Source of the DNA: Eucalyptus grandis
Taxonomy: Eukaryota; Streptophyta; Magnoliopsida; Myrtales; Myrtaceae
Assembly: GCF_016545825.1 (NCBI RefSeq)
Contig: NC_052618.1
Coordinates: forward strand, 21,279,561 to 21,343,560
DNA: 64,000 nucleotides
Direction: 5' to 3'
The notes below the pieces were generated by a model. The model worked only from the letters and a program-made list of their open reading frames with translations. It had not been told where the DNA came from and ran no database searches. Below are positions 48,420 to 59,761 of this stretch, in pieces (the stretch's first letter is position 1; every line of letters begins with the position of its first letter). Made by a program: the position numbers and the translations under genes.

Positions 48420-51400
48420 CTGGCCTCATTGAGTAAAGCCAGAACCCGTTTCTGACGAGCAAATACTTCTGCTGCTGCCTTTTTCCCAGCTTCGACACCT
48501 AAGAATTTCAGTCGCACATCGGGGCCACGAAAAAAGACAGCCAGTTGGATGAATTGATTTGATTTCTTGACTCGGAGAGGCCACACATATTCTCAACAGC
48601 AATAAGCCCAAAACATATAGCAATCATATAATTTAAATAAGAATTATAAGGTAAACTATTTACCAGGTTGATGATAGGCATTAATATTAACTAATGAGGC
48701 ATATATCTCAACTGCTCGCTCATACAATGCTATAAGAGCCCCCACTGATATAGGGGTCACTTCTTCAACAGTGACTGTTATAGACTCACGATCATTGGCA
48801 TATAGAGCATAGCCTGTCCCTACAGAGCTTCACCATATCTAAAAGAGATCAATTGCAGAAAACAACCGACTATAAGTAAACTCATGTCTCCTTTCCAAGA
48901 GAAGTGTGACATCTTAAACTTCAGAAACAATAGACATAAGAACTTCGACTATTGCTAGAATCTTCTTAAAGGTAAATATTAGTAGCTCTTATTGTAAACT
49001 AACTTGAAGCATTCCAAACAGATAGTCACCACAGGTAACACTAGGTTCAAGCTCCCAATCATGACCAGGTGGTCTCTCACAAAGCACTTCAATGAATGTT
49101 ACGAAGAAGTTGTGCACACCCTCTCTCAGCTGTTGTTTGTAGCTATATGGAAATTAGACAATAACATGCATCAGGAATAATCATGTCACCAGCATGTAAA
49201 AGTAATAGTGCATTACTTTATCAAAACATAACTTACGCATGCTGGTCTGTGCTTCCTTTATTCCCATAAACAGTAACCCATTGATTGACCTGTGAAATGA
49301 ACAATTTGAGACTTAACATTTTGGAAACTAGAGATGGAGACGGAACGCCCTATTTTAACGAAAAAATACGTACCCGATAGCCATCCAAATCAAATTGTTG
49401 CAGATACAACTGAATAATAGAAGGCTGTCTTTGTAAGGAAGAATTATCATGTCCTGACAGCAGCAATTTAAAAAGTGAAAGAATTGTCAATGACTGCAAA
49501 CTGAAAGGGAAAAAAACAACAATTCAGAAGACACTCTCATTCAAATATAAATACCTTAGATGCTACACCATCAGAAGCCCAATACCAACATAAAGCAAGC
49601 AATGCAGCAGGGTTGTTCTTCACCTGGAAAAGAAAAAAGTTATTTCCGCTGAAACAGGACTACAAAAGGCAAGAACCATCCTTTGATAAGTGTCAGTAGA
49701 GAAGCCACTCAGACAGCTACGGCAAACTACCGATAGTTCTTATGTTGTGACTTCTTCTTTTGTGTGTGCGTTTTTTTTTTTTTTTTTTTTTCGTTTTTGT
49801 TTTTTGCACCGAGGGGGGGATGATAGGGACTGCACATCAGGTATTATGGCTTTTGGTCACTAAAAGTTATTATATGCTTCATTTTAGAAGTAAAATTATC
49901 CAAGAATCCAAACATCTATGAATTAAGGTTCAGTGTTCAGTACTATTAAATTCTCAAAATGAGCCAGTCACTTTCAAGTTAGAAGTTATGTCTTCTACCA
50001 ACTTCATTTCTTTAAAGTTAAAGCTAAAGCCAAAAACTCAAACCCACAGCTAAAACCAGAAAGGCAAGCTGAAACTCACAGCGACCCGAAACAGGCCTTG
50101 ACATTTATGTTTGTGATTATTTGACAAAAGTAGTACAATGATAAGTTACTTGCCAAAGGATTTACAATCTAGGAAGCACATACAGTGTGGATATGCTAAG
50201 TTAATCTACAGTCCCTACATCAATGTTTCTGTGGATCTTCTGACACAACATACAAGTTAGCACTATCTTGGACAAGAAAACATAATTAATTCCCAGATTT
50301 ACATGGGACTGTATCCTTAAAGAGAATTTTATTTGCTGCTAGATTTAATACTGCAAGCAGAGAAAGGAATTACAATCTAGGAATGCAAACAGTGTGGATA
50401 TGCTATCAGTTCTTAAATGAACGTATCTATGGTTCTTTTTCAGACAACCTACAGTAATGGATATCCTGGACAAAGGAAATAGGATCATCTCTCCGACTTG
50501 CATTGCAGATTTACTCTGCATCTTGAACCAGGATTTGAATTGCCGGCAAAATTGATACTACAAGCAGGCAACAAGAGAAGGCACAAATCAAAATGCATGA
50601 AACCAAAAGGCTATACTTTGATTCACTGTAGAGTGCATTAGCAACTAGAAATAAATATGCCTTGAAGCAACTAAGCGACAACAATAGCAATTGCCAGTCC
50701 TGAGCTTAAATGGATCTAATGGATACTCTGCATTCTATTTTACAGTGAATTATACCGTATGACATCCTCTAGCACATATACTACAAAATATTCTCAGTGC
50801 ATAATGACGGGAAACAAGTGACAATTCTCCTGCATATAAGTTCACAAGTTACTCTTGCATACATCACAGTGCATACTATCAAAGACAACCGTTCAACTAG
50901 TTAGCTGACATCCTTGAATGGCTGATTAGCTATCTATAATCAAGACTCATATCTCGACCATACTTAGTTCATTCGGGCGACCCAGCTTCTTACATCATAA
51001 AAGTGCACATGCAGAATCCTAAGCACTACTCACTGAGCAAGATTTTACACCATAAGTTGCCCCACTGGTACTGAAACTAATTCCTTTACTGGACTTGGGT
51101 AACAACAAAACATTCCGAAGAAACACCAAATAACATCAGTCGACAGCAATCTTACCACTTTCGTCCTAGTTGCCCCATCCATGAAGGATGCGCCAGCAAG
51201 CATTTGTCTGATATCGATCCCCTGAAGTTGGAGTCGCTAATGAATATGCTCTTCGAGTCAAATCAGAATATAACCACGATGATTGGAAGTTAAGCTTACA
51301 AACTTGAAGGGCTGCTGGAAGTAGACCAACTGCAGACATTTCAGATGTTATGCCACCCACCCAGTCAAACATTGGAAATCTAGCCAACCAGCCCTCAATC

Positions 51401-51447
51401 CGCGCAGTGTTGTCCAACAACGAGTTCTCTTATGTTATGGCAACACC
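48420..51447 (-). pseudogene. PGI1: plastid glucose-6-phosphate isomerase, eight internal exons
   Basis: Exons in order: 51447-51304, 51221-51156, 49623-49555, 49453-49374, 49289-49237, 49142-49004, 48829-48664 and 48498-48420. They encode the second half of the enzyme, which interconverts glucose-6-P and fructose-6-P in plastids: [75 protein letters not shown] and [12 protein letters not shown]. Lesions: CAA to TAA in the first exon (GVAIT-stop-ENSLLDN); exon 4 is 80 nt, consistent with loss of nine codons (LVMESLGKE) plus one base. The first half of the gene and the last exons are missing. All splice sites look canonical. Confidence 0.96.
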
Positions 51448-52031
51448 CTATATTCATGATGGGAAAAACAGTGATCAATGCAATATCTGCAAAATTGAAG
51501 GTGCCAAAATTACACTTAAGCAAACAACCGAAAAGATTAATTTTGACATAACTTCATCCAAGTGCACCATCAAGGTGACATATAGATGAAGACATCCAGT
51601 TTCCCAAGTTATTTTGTTAAACATCACAAGCAATAACTTTTCCATGCAAGACTAACAAATTGACTAAGCCTCATTAGCAATAATGACTTTAAAAAGCCAC
51701 TAAACAGGATTCTCCTAATTATAAAATACATGCACCAAAATGGAGTTTGACCCAAGACATCTGGAAGCTTGCCCTAAAGAAAATGCTCAACCAGAAAAGA
51801 AATCAAAAAGGTGTTGGATTTATTTATTTATTTTGGATTTAGGTGATGTGCAACAACAATAGAAAGGCCATGGAACCTACTCTGTCAAAACCACATGAGC
51901 ACCTTAGCCTTTGACAATAAATCTCTCATCAGTGCCTATAATTGCAAAGAACTGTCAAGTACACTTCAATTAAATACAAAGAATTCGAGATCTTACCACG
52001 ACGTCAAATGATCAATAAAATAATTGCTTAC

Positions 52032-52094
52032 CAACCAAAAGTGTGGAGATTGGAAATGAAGAGCGAATTTGAAATGTTGAAAGAAGCCAAGCAT
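52032..52094 (-). other. exon-like segment, unassigned
   Basis: A 63-base stretch lies between TTAATGCAG and GTAAGC on the minus strand and is open in all three frames. It may be an exon of the same captured gene as the one at 53149-53232, but the sequence does not match the expected next EF-hand segment. I cannot assign it. Confidence 0.2.
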
Positions 52095-53148
52095 CTGCAT
52101 TAACGTGACAATGATTAGCATCCAGACACCCTAGTAATCACACTACTATAGAACTTATAATCATCATGACTGGGAAAATTATTTCACAAAGCCACAGGCA
52201 CAGTTCTAGACTCTCAAAACTTGAGAACAAAGAGACACATGCTTCTCAACTTAAAACATACCATTTTAATGCTTAAACCAGCTATCCTACAGATGTCCAT
52301 GCTTCAACTGATTAACAAAGATTATGTTAAAACTAGAAACAATAAACGATAAATCACAATTCCCAACGCTAGCGGTGGAGGGAAAAAAACAGCCACACAG
52401 AAGTGATCATAAAAAACAAGTGATCATAAAAAGCATTAAGAGCAAGAATCTTGAAACATGGAGGCCCATATTTTCTCCTTACTTATAGTTACAGAACAAT
52501 CATTCTGTGTGGATTCATCTAGTAGGCAGATTTCCAACATAGATATCTCTGCACAAGCACTGATTACATTTGACCAAGCTATCAGATACTAATATGCAGC
52601 CTCTGATCAGTTCTAAATGGGTTTTAGATTAAGAATGTGAGAGATATTCTATAGGGCGTGTCTACAATGGTTATTGCTTGTGGAGCTCATGATTTGACTT
52701 TTAATACTAAACACCTCAAATCTATGAAAATTATATACATATATTGATGTAGAATATTCCCTGTTACTTGTTTTAAACTTAGGATAATTATTTTTTCTTG
52801 ACGGAAGCCGAGCCTTGTTATCCTCATGGATGGTTGCATAGACTAAAACAAGTAACTTTTTTGTTGTCGCTGCATATGTCCATCAATTTCTTTCATGTAT
52901 GCATGCTTGTGTGCTGCATCACACATTTTGCTCTTATGTGCACATCATGTATATGCATTTATATATGCAACCAGACAAATATGCATGCAAGTACATATGT
53001 ATGTATGCTAGTGCACAATAAGTACCCTTACATCAATTGCCGTCCCAAACATAATTCTGACACAGAAAACAATTTAAGTTATGAGTCCTACAAATGAAAC
53101 ACAGAAAAAAGTTGCCAATATTGATGCAGTTCGACAACTGACTCTAAC

Positions 53149-53232
53149 CTTGTCAGCAGCCAATTGATTTCCAAAAGCATTCATCAAGTCAGAAAATTCG
53201 GAGAATGAGAGCTTCCCACCTTCATTGTAGTC
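53149..53232 (-). pseudogene. EF-hand exon like phosphatidylserine decarboxylase (PSD2/3)
   Basis: One 84-nt exon with CCGCAG acceptor and GTTAGA donor encodes DYNEGGKLSFSEFSDLMNAF then GNQLAADK. The DxNxxGxLSFxEF pattern is an EF-hand loop, and AFGNQ.AA.K is typical of the C2/EF-hand phosphatidylserine decarboxylases of plants. No catalytic part of that enzyme (GxxST) is seen nearby. It is an isolated exon. Confidence 0.65.
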
Positions 53233-54750
53233 CTGCGGGAAAAATTAAAGGGTTAACCCGTTAAAAAAATTGGACCGACACAACAGAAGGCCTACTTATT
53301 TTAAGAGGAAAATTAAGATGTCCCCGTGCACAAGGCTCTGAAGTTGTAGGTTCTAGGGATGGTTAGATGTACTTATCCTTACCCCTTACTTTTGCAGAGA
53401 GTTTATTCCATGACAAATCAACCTAGCTTGTCCTCTAACAGAAAGACCTACTTATGAGAGGGGAAAAATACAGAATTCTCTGTTGCCTAGACCAATTTCC
53501 AAAAGAACTGAAAAATATCCTAATTATGGCATGGTGGTCAGACGCTCCAGTAGAGAAATGTGTGAGTGACGCTTGGGGCATTCAGATTGAGAGAGAGAGA
53601 GAGAGAGAGAAGAAACAAGAAACGTTTCTGCTATGTGTCCATCTGCTTTTGTTAAGTGCATTTTATGTCTACGATTCTGGATGGTCCTGTGACCAAACTA
53701 ATAGTTAACTTCAATGATTCTGTTGCCTTAAAATCGTGCAAAGGAACACCATATTGCCCATGGTTATATAATCACAACTCTCTTAATTCCTCCAGCAAAA
53801 GTAGTTCTCATCCATGCCAATGTAATAAAAGTCTATGTACCCTCATGCACATGGACATGGCTGTTTGCATGCATCCACGTGGACTACTCCAGCCAAAAGT
53901 TTTGGATAACCCGTGCTATAAACAAATGATCTTGAGTAGCTATATCCTATGTGACATTGCAGGATTATGAAGAGGAAGAATTTGGATGCCATCAGAACAT
54001 GGTCAACACCTTCCAGCTACTTGATTTTACATACATAAAATTGGTTTTTAGCAGTATCAAAACACAGCATGTCAAGCAACCATGATGCACAATTTTCGTT
54101 TTCACTTCTAGCGAGAACCAAGTCTAAAACTAACTTAAGATATGCAGAGGGAGATACCTGGGCAGGCTATCAAAAGAATGGCCAGTTTAGTACAGGTTTC
54201 CTAGACAACTAATGATATAACAAATTTGAAGATTCGACCATAATTCCCAACTTATGGGTGAAGCGACCAAGTTTGATTCAAATTTATAGCTTCAACTTAC
54301 TTCTAAACAGGATGTCACAGGATTGAAAAACTACGTAAGTGTTAATAACTTATGCACATGGAAGGAATATGCAATAAGAAGCTATAATAATAATAGTGGT
54401 CTGTCACAACACTCAAATATCTTGGACTTCTCATATTCATAGCTTCAGTACCACCACCGAAATAATGACCTTATTCAAGTTTCCAAGCAAAAGCTTAAAA
54501 AAAAACAAAAGGAATTACACAGCTAGCGTGCCTTTCAATCTAACTGAGTTGAGAGTCTACCCATGTAAAACAAAACGAAAAGGAGAATTTCAACCCTTAG
54601 CCATCAAGTTTTGATCAAACATAACCTGTATTTACCGTCTTCCATCCGGAGACGATCATCCAGATGAAAATTATTGGACAGAATTAATAAACTCACAAAC
54701 TATTGAAGAGATAGCAGTATAAGAAGCTTAACCCTCCACACTAGAACTTT
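53233..54750. other. no supported gene
   Basis: Short ORFs, a (GA) microsatellite at about 53590-53611, and one possible exon end on the minus strand near 54640 (HLDDRLRMED before GTAAAT). Nothing recognisable. Confidence 0.35.
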
Positions 54751-54754
54751 CCAC

Positions 54755-55400
54755 TTAGATTAATGATAAGAAAGATGACGGTAGAACATACTCCGGTGGG
54801 AATGGCGGGACGCGACTCGCTTCAGGAGTCAAAAGGGCCCATGAAGAACTCTCCCCCTCAGCCTCCTGATAAGCTATCCAACTCTGCCTCGACCTAGAAG
54901 CCAAAGCAGCCACTATCACCAAGCCTCCATGCTTCTTGAAACAGAGGCAATAGAAAAGAAAAAAAAGCCAAAGGAGAAAGAGAGGTCTCATAGTACCCAT
55001 ACGCCTCTCTCTCCTCCACCACAATATCCCTCGCGGCCGTCACGGCGTCGCCGAAACCCCAAAACTTAGCACCGCCACCAATATAGCCTCGCAAACCTCT
55101 TATGCTTCAAAATCCTTGGCTACGTACTCGAGCCTGAAATCGGGACCGAATAAGGAGTAGAAGACAAAGAAGGTCGAGAGGCCAGTCGGCAGCCGGCGAT
55201 TTCTGTAGCCACGGCTGGAAAGTCGATGACGGTGACGAGGACAGAGGCGAGGAGGGAAGGCTTAGGGTGAGTGAGAGGGCTGGATACAGAGAGAGGGGGG
55301 GCGCTTGGGGTGAGTGAGAGGGCTCGGGATAGGAGATTCTTTTTGTGGAGGAAGCGATGGCAGAAGCGTGAGTCTCTTATCTCCATTCAAAACGAGAATT
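54755..55400 (-). repeat. diverged copy of the 29.6-30.2 kb sequence
   Basis: On the minus strand the SLLASVLVTVIDFPA, FYSLFGPDF, GGGAKFWGFG and KHGGLVIVAAL words recur, but in several frames with stops. The upper end (55260-55330) has a short duplicated block containing GGGTGAGTGAGAGGGCT. The homologous copies at 29.6 and 34.0 kb are each attached to MSRB material; this one is not. Confidence 0.8.
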
Positions 55401-56480
55401 GGAAAACCACCCTTGACATCTGAGTTCACCTGTGTGAAAGAATATTTTTAACCCCATTAACCATACAACTTTGAGCTGAAAAGAGAAGTGACAGGCAACA
55501 CTAATTGTGATTATGGTATACATCATCCCTTAATCACCATTTTCGACTAGTCCCTTGCGTCACAAACCAAGATAGATCGCCATAGGGGACGGAAAAAAAT
55601 ATAAAAAAAAAACAAAACTTGACGCATTACAAAGGAGTGATCCCAGACAAATCCACAAAAATCAATAAGCTTTGGTTCCACCAACAGGCATTGACACTCA
55701 GTATACCATCTAACGGGAACAACACAGCAATAGACTTCAGTGAACGTGAAAAGACACTCTTGGGAAAATTCCACAATGATTCAAACTCATCGTAATCAGA
55801 CGGACAGACACAACCCGAGAGCCGAGCAACGGTGATCGATCCAAACCAACGCAAAGCATCCCTCCAAATCACAAAATCCAACAACCGGTGAGTGATCAAT
55901 CGCTAAAACAACCGCCAAACAAGCAACTCATAACACCCAACCTCTCCGAACATAAAAAAAAAAAAAAAAAAAAAAAGTCACAGAATTGAGAAACGAACAC
56001 CGTCCCTCCCATCAAAAACCAACGAACCAAAAAGGGACGAAAAAAAGATGGAAAAAGGGAAAGTGGCGGACTTCAAGAGATAAACCCAGAAGCAGAAAAG
56101 CAAGGACCCATCTTCTCCTTCTTGTTCTTCCTCCTTCTCTGCTTCGACGTCGAGCCTGAAATCACCGAGAAAGAGAGAGAAAATGCAGCAGGCCTCTCCT
56201 TCTTCGCCGCGCCGTCGACCCCGCCCAAATCCGCCGAGATCTCCCTCGCGACCGAGCGGCCAGCGACAGGACAGCGCCCGGTCAGCGGCGGGGAGCCTGG
56301 TGCCGCTCGGGAACGAGACCGAGATGCCAGAGGCAGAGGACCAGCGACCGAGGCAGAGGCGGAGGTCCGGAGGCGGAGGCGGAGAGAGGTGGGATGCACG
56401 GAGAAGGAACGGAACCGAGGCGGAGGCGGAGGCGGAGAGAGGTGGGATGCTCGGAGAAGGAAAGGAAGGCTCTGAGCATT
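55400..56480. other. GC-rich segment, possible minus-strand first exon
   Basis: 56150-56470 is much richer in G and C than its surroundings and has purine-rich repeats (GGAGGCGGAGGCGG) on the plus strand. Open frames on both strands here are a result of composition. A CpG-rich 5' exon of a minus-strand gene is possible, but no protein family was recognised. Confidence 0.3.
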
Positions 56481-57560
56481 CTTGGTTCTTTCAGAGGAGA
56501 GAGAACCCGCCCATTCAAGTGAGGAGAGAGAGAAATTTGCAGATATTTTCTCGAAATTTGCAGATATGGTGGGAAAGGCTGTTGGGGGTAATAATTAGGC
56601 AAATTGCACGTTTTGCTCCCCAAGTTTTTCATGTTGTTGCAAAATTCCCCTCGAGTTTTCAACTTTTTGCAATTTACCCCAGCCATGCGAGTATAAAAAA
56701 AAAGTAGAATGGTTCCTAAAATATACTGCGTGCGAGAGCACGAGAATTTGATCCGGGTCAACATCAAATGTGACATCGAAATATACTACCGAAATGAATT
56801 GCTGAGCAGTCCCTATGTTATTTGTCATAGCTGCACAGGTGAATTTATATCGCATGCTGATGCATTGAACAAGGAGTTTCCCCCGATTGTCCCACTTCAA
56901 TGTTTAACAATGTCGAAGAATATTCACCAACATGCCCAACTTTTGAGAATACAGCAACTCAAATTGGTACAGAGTGTTCTACAAGTTGATGAACATACGC
57001 AATACCATCTTTAAGTGTCTATTTAATTGGATGCTAGGTATAAACCCCATGATGGAGCTGGAAGTGACGTGAACTTCCTGAAATTTTGATTGTTATGTGT
57101 CTATTTCAAATATACCTCCAGTCAAATTTATTTGAAGTCGAATAGAACAATTAAAAGAATGAAACCGAAGCTCGAGGACAAAACTCCTGCTCTCTAAAGA
57201 AAATGTAACCCTACAGAGGATTTTTTTAAAAATATTTTAAAAATTATTAATTTTTAAACAAATAAAACAGTGCTCGACTATCCGTATTCGTTAAGGAAAT
57301 TAGCATAGTGCATTCCGATAGAAAGAAAAAAATAATAATTGCATTATTCTACGCGTGTTAGGACCGCTGACCATCCGTATTCGTCCGGGCTTCAAACGAA
57401 GAACAAAGGAAAATGGAACTTTCGGAAGATACGAAGAAGTGTGGTTTTTGTTGTACACACGGGACATTAAAGTCTCTGTTCCGAATCCTGAGGTTTTTGT
57501 TGTTCACATTGGACTTTTAAGTCTCTGTTCGGAATCTTGACTTGAGTATCTGATCTTTAA
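56480..57560. other. no gene seen
   Basis: AT-rich with short ORFs. A direct repeat of about 45 bp containing AAGTCTCTGTTC(C/G)GAATC occurs at 57468-57540. Confidence 0.35.
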
Positions 57561-57583
57561 TTATAATCAGATAAGGTCTGTGC

Positions 57584-57743
57584 TGAACTTTATCTGATGG
57601 AGACATGTAACTTCGTCTGATAGAGACATGTAGAATCAGACAAAGTATGTCTCTATCAGAAAAAGTTCATTGCTTCTGTGTAAAGTCTCTGCCAGTTTAC
57701 TTCTCCACCGACGAATATACATGTCTCTATCAGATAAAGTTCA
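57584..57743. repeat. nested inverted repeat
   Basis: The outer arms 57584-57609 and 57718-57743 are 26-nt reverse complements with one mismatch. Inside, CTGATAGAGACAT (57617-57629) pairs with its complement near 57647-57659. The core motif GATAGAGACATGTA therefore appears four times in alternating orientation. It could be a decayed MITE or a hairpin RNA locus. Confidence 0.8.
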
Positions 57744-58204
57744 ATATTTGCACATGGAGTTTACTTCTCCACCTCCTATAGCCGTTTGATCCCTCCATCC
57801 TTCAAGCAAGAATTACGGAGCACTGGGACAAGAAGTGACCAAGCTGTCCCTTGAGAATTGTTGCCGATGGGTGGTAAAGATGTAGGTGAAAGTAGAATTC
57901 TGATGACCCAAGAAGCACAAATATACTGTGGTCATAGGCTGGGGAGAAATGTGTATACAGATCACAGAATGTCCGTTCACAGCATTGCTCAATGCAGAAG
58001 ATCTCAAAATCGTACGTTGGGTTGTTCTCTAAGATCCCCTCTCTTTTTTGCGGCTTGTTTGCTTTTTCCATGAAAGTATATGAAGGATAGTGAGACTTTG
58101 CTTAGTTGAACCAGAGATTATGGGTTCGATCCCCAACGGAGTCGCCAAGTCTATCGTGCGGAGACCGTGCAGTGACTGTGCAGAGACCGAGAGGGACATA
58201 GAAC

Positions 58205-59755
58205 AGTGGAAATGTACACTTTCTGATGAAGACTTTCTTATCCCATGATTGGCATTTAAATCTTCACCAATGAAATTGGAACATTAGGGGTCTAAGCATA
58301 TATAAACCCCCTCCATCCTTCAGGCATCCTCACAACCGACCATCATTCGATACACTCCCCCAGTCTCTTTTGCACATTCGTCCTATAAGAATCATTCGAT
58401 ACACTTCCCCAGTCTCTTTTGCACATTCGTCCTGCTCTTGCAGCTTTGTCTCTCTTCCTTTGTTTCTCCCTCATCTGTCCCCGCATTCAAAAATGCCAAA
58501 TTTCTTGCCAAATCAGCGATACAATATCGACGCCATTGTCACATTCATTGTTCCAATTCTAGTCAACTCTGTTGTCCTGAAACATAGGGACACTGGATTC
58601 TCTATTTGATACCCACTCCTTCACTATCTTTCTTATTATTTTCACGCTTCTTCTTTATTTTTTTTTTGTCCCTTCCACTTATTTTTTGTCTGCCAGTCTT
58701 GAGTATTGCTTGTGGCGCCTGCATCTTTTTCTTTCTCAAGGTCTTTTCCTTTCTCTCTGTAGCTTTCCTCACGTTACAGTTGTTCCAAGGTCTCTCCTTT
58801 TTTCTCTTGTATTTGCCGTTGTTGATAATGCTCTTTCTAGCTTACTTATGGGGTCTTATTCAAAAGCTCAACCAGAAGATGTTAATAGTCGCAGTCCGTA
58901 TGTTCAGCCGTCATTTGTCATATTGATTCATAGTACTAGTCGGTGTTTGACTAGTCAATGTTTTTAGCCAAAAAAAAAAAAACTAGTTGTTGTTTTAACA
59001 ATTTCTTTTGTACTATTACATACTGACATTGGATTTGAGCAGTCCTTAAAAGGCTTGAGGGAAAAAGAAACGAGCGGAAGACGCGTTGGCCAACCTCTGC
59101 GTCCACCCACTATCTCATTCTGGTGGCTGAGCAGTAGATTTTGAAATGCTGAGCAGCGAGCTCGCGACCAAGACTCCAGATCTCGAAGTTCGTCGACCTC
59201 CATGTGGGTGCAGATTAAAAGAAGACATAACATAGGGATTTCTTTGTATTTATGATTTTCCCTTTGCATCTATTTAGTTAAGGAAGTTATGATAAAGAAT
59301 TCTATATCTGAAATTCTGGTGTGGGTTGTAATCAAGACATCATTGGAATTTGATATGGAATATATTGTTGCTTTTTTTTTATGCCTTTTTTAGTTTTGTA
59401 TACGACTCGGTTTTGTTTTACTTGATTTACTTCTTTATCCGTAGGATTTTATATATTATTTAGTATTATAGATGATATTATTTTGCACTTAATTATCATG
59501 CCAACTTTTGAGTTTTCTAGGTTACGACTTTTTTGCTAGATGTAAGGAAGCTTGCCTGTTAAATATATATAGATAAAACTGAGTTTTTCTTTACCTTGCA
59601 CTTCATGCATTATTAAGATTTCACTCCGTGGCACATTTCAATTCCTATTACCTTCCACCGGTGAGGTGGCATCAAAGCCAACAAAGATCACCGGAGAGCA
59701 AAGTCATGTCTGGTTTAACATTGAGCAGCCTTTTTCAACATGCCACATTAGAACA
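58205..59755 (+). repeat. single-copy relative of the inverted-repeat gene unit
   Basis: This is homologous to 31154-32530 and 35200-36590, but there is no opposite arm. Its upstream 34 bp matches the spacer of the inverted repeats in the orientation that belongs to the left arm, so this unit shows what the unit looked like before inversion. It contains a TATATAAA box (58299-58306), a 49-bp tandem duplication (58344-58441) and the MPNFL ORF. Confidence 0.88.
58493..58609 (+). CDS. MPNFL small ORF, unpaired copy (38 aa, unknown)
   Basis: ATG at 58493, about 190 bp after the TATA box because of the 49-bp duplication. The first 30 residues match the other copies (AIVTFIVPILVNSVVLK hydrophobic core). 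After the stop, a different frame (58606-58926) is strongly hydrophobic over some 80 codons, suggesting that the ancestral product was a longer multi-pass membrane protein broken by a frameshift. Confidence 0.35.
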   Translation: MPNFLPNQRYNIDAIVTFIVPILVNSVVLKHRDTGFSI

Positions 59756-59761
59756 GCTCGG

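Noticed and set aside
56122..56707. Long plus-strand ORFs rich in Arg, Ala, Glu and Gly
   Set aside because: They overlap on both strands and in several frames inside a GC-rich, purine-repeat segment, so they come from base composition. No family motif is present.
58095..58160. GGTTCGATCCCC followed by AACGGAGTCGCCA, resembling a tRNA B box
   Set aside because: No A box or cloverleaf can be built upstream. The sequence more resembles retrotransposon-associated GGAGTCGCCA motifs, but no LTR boundary was found.
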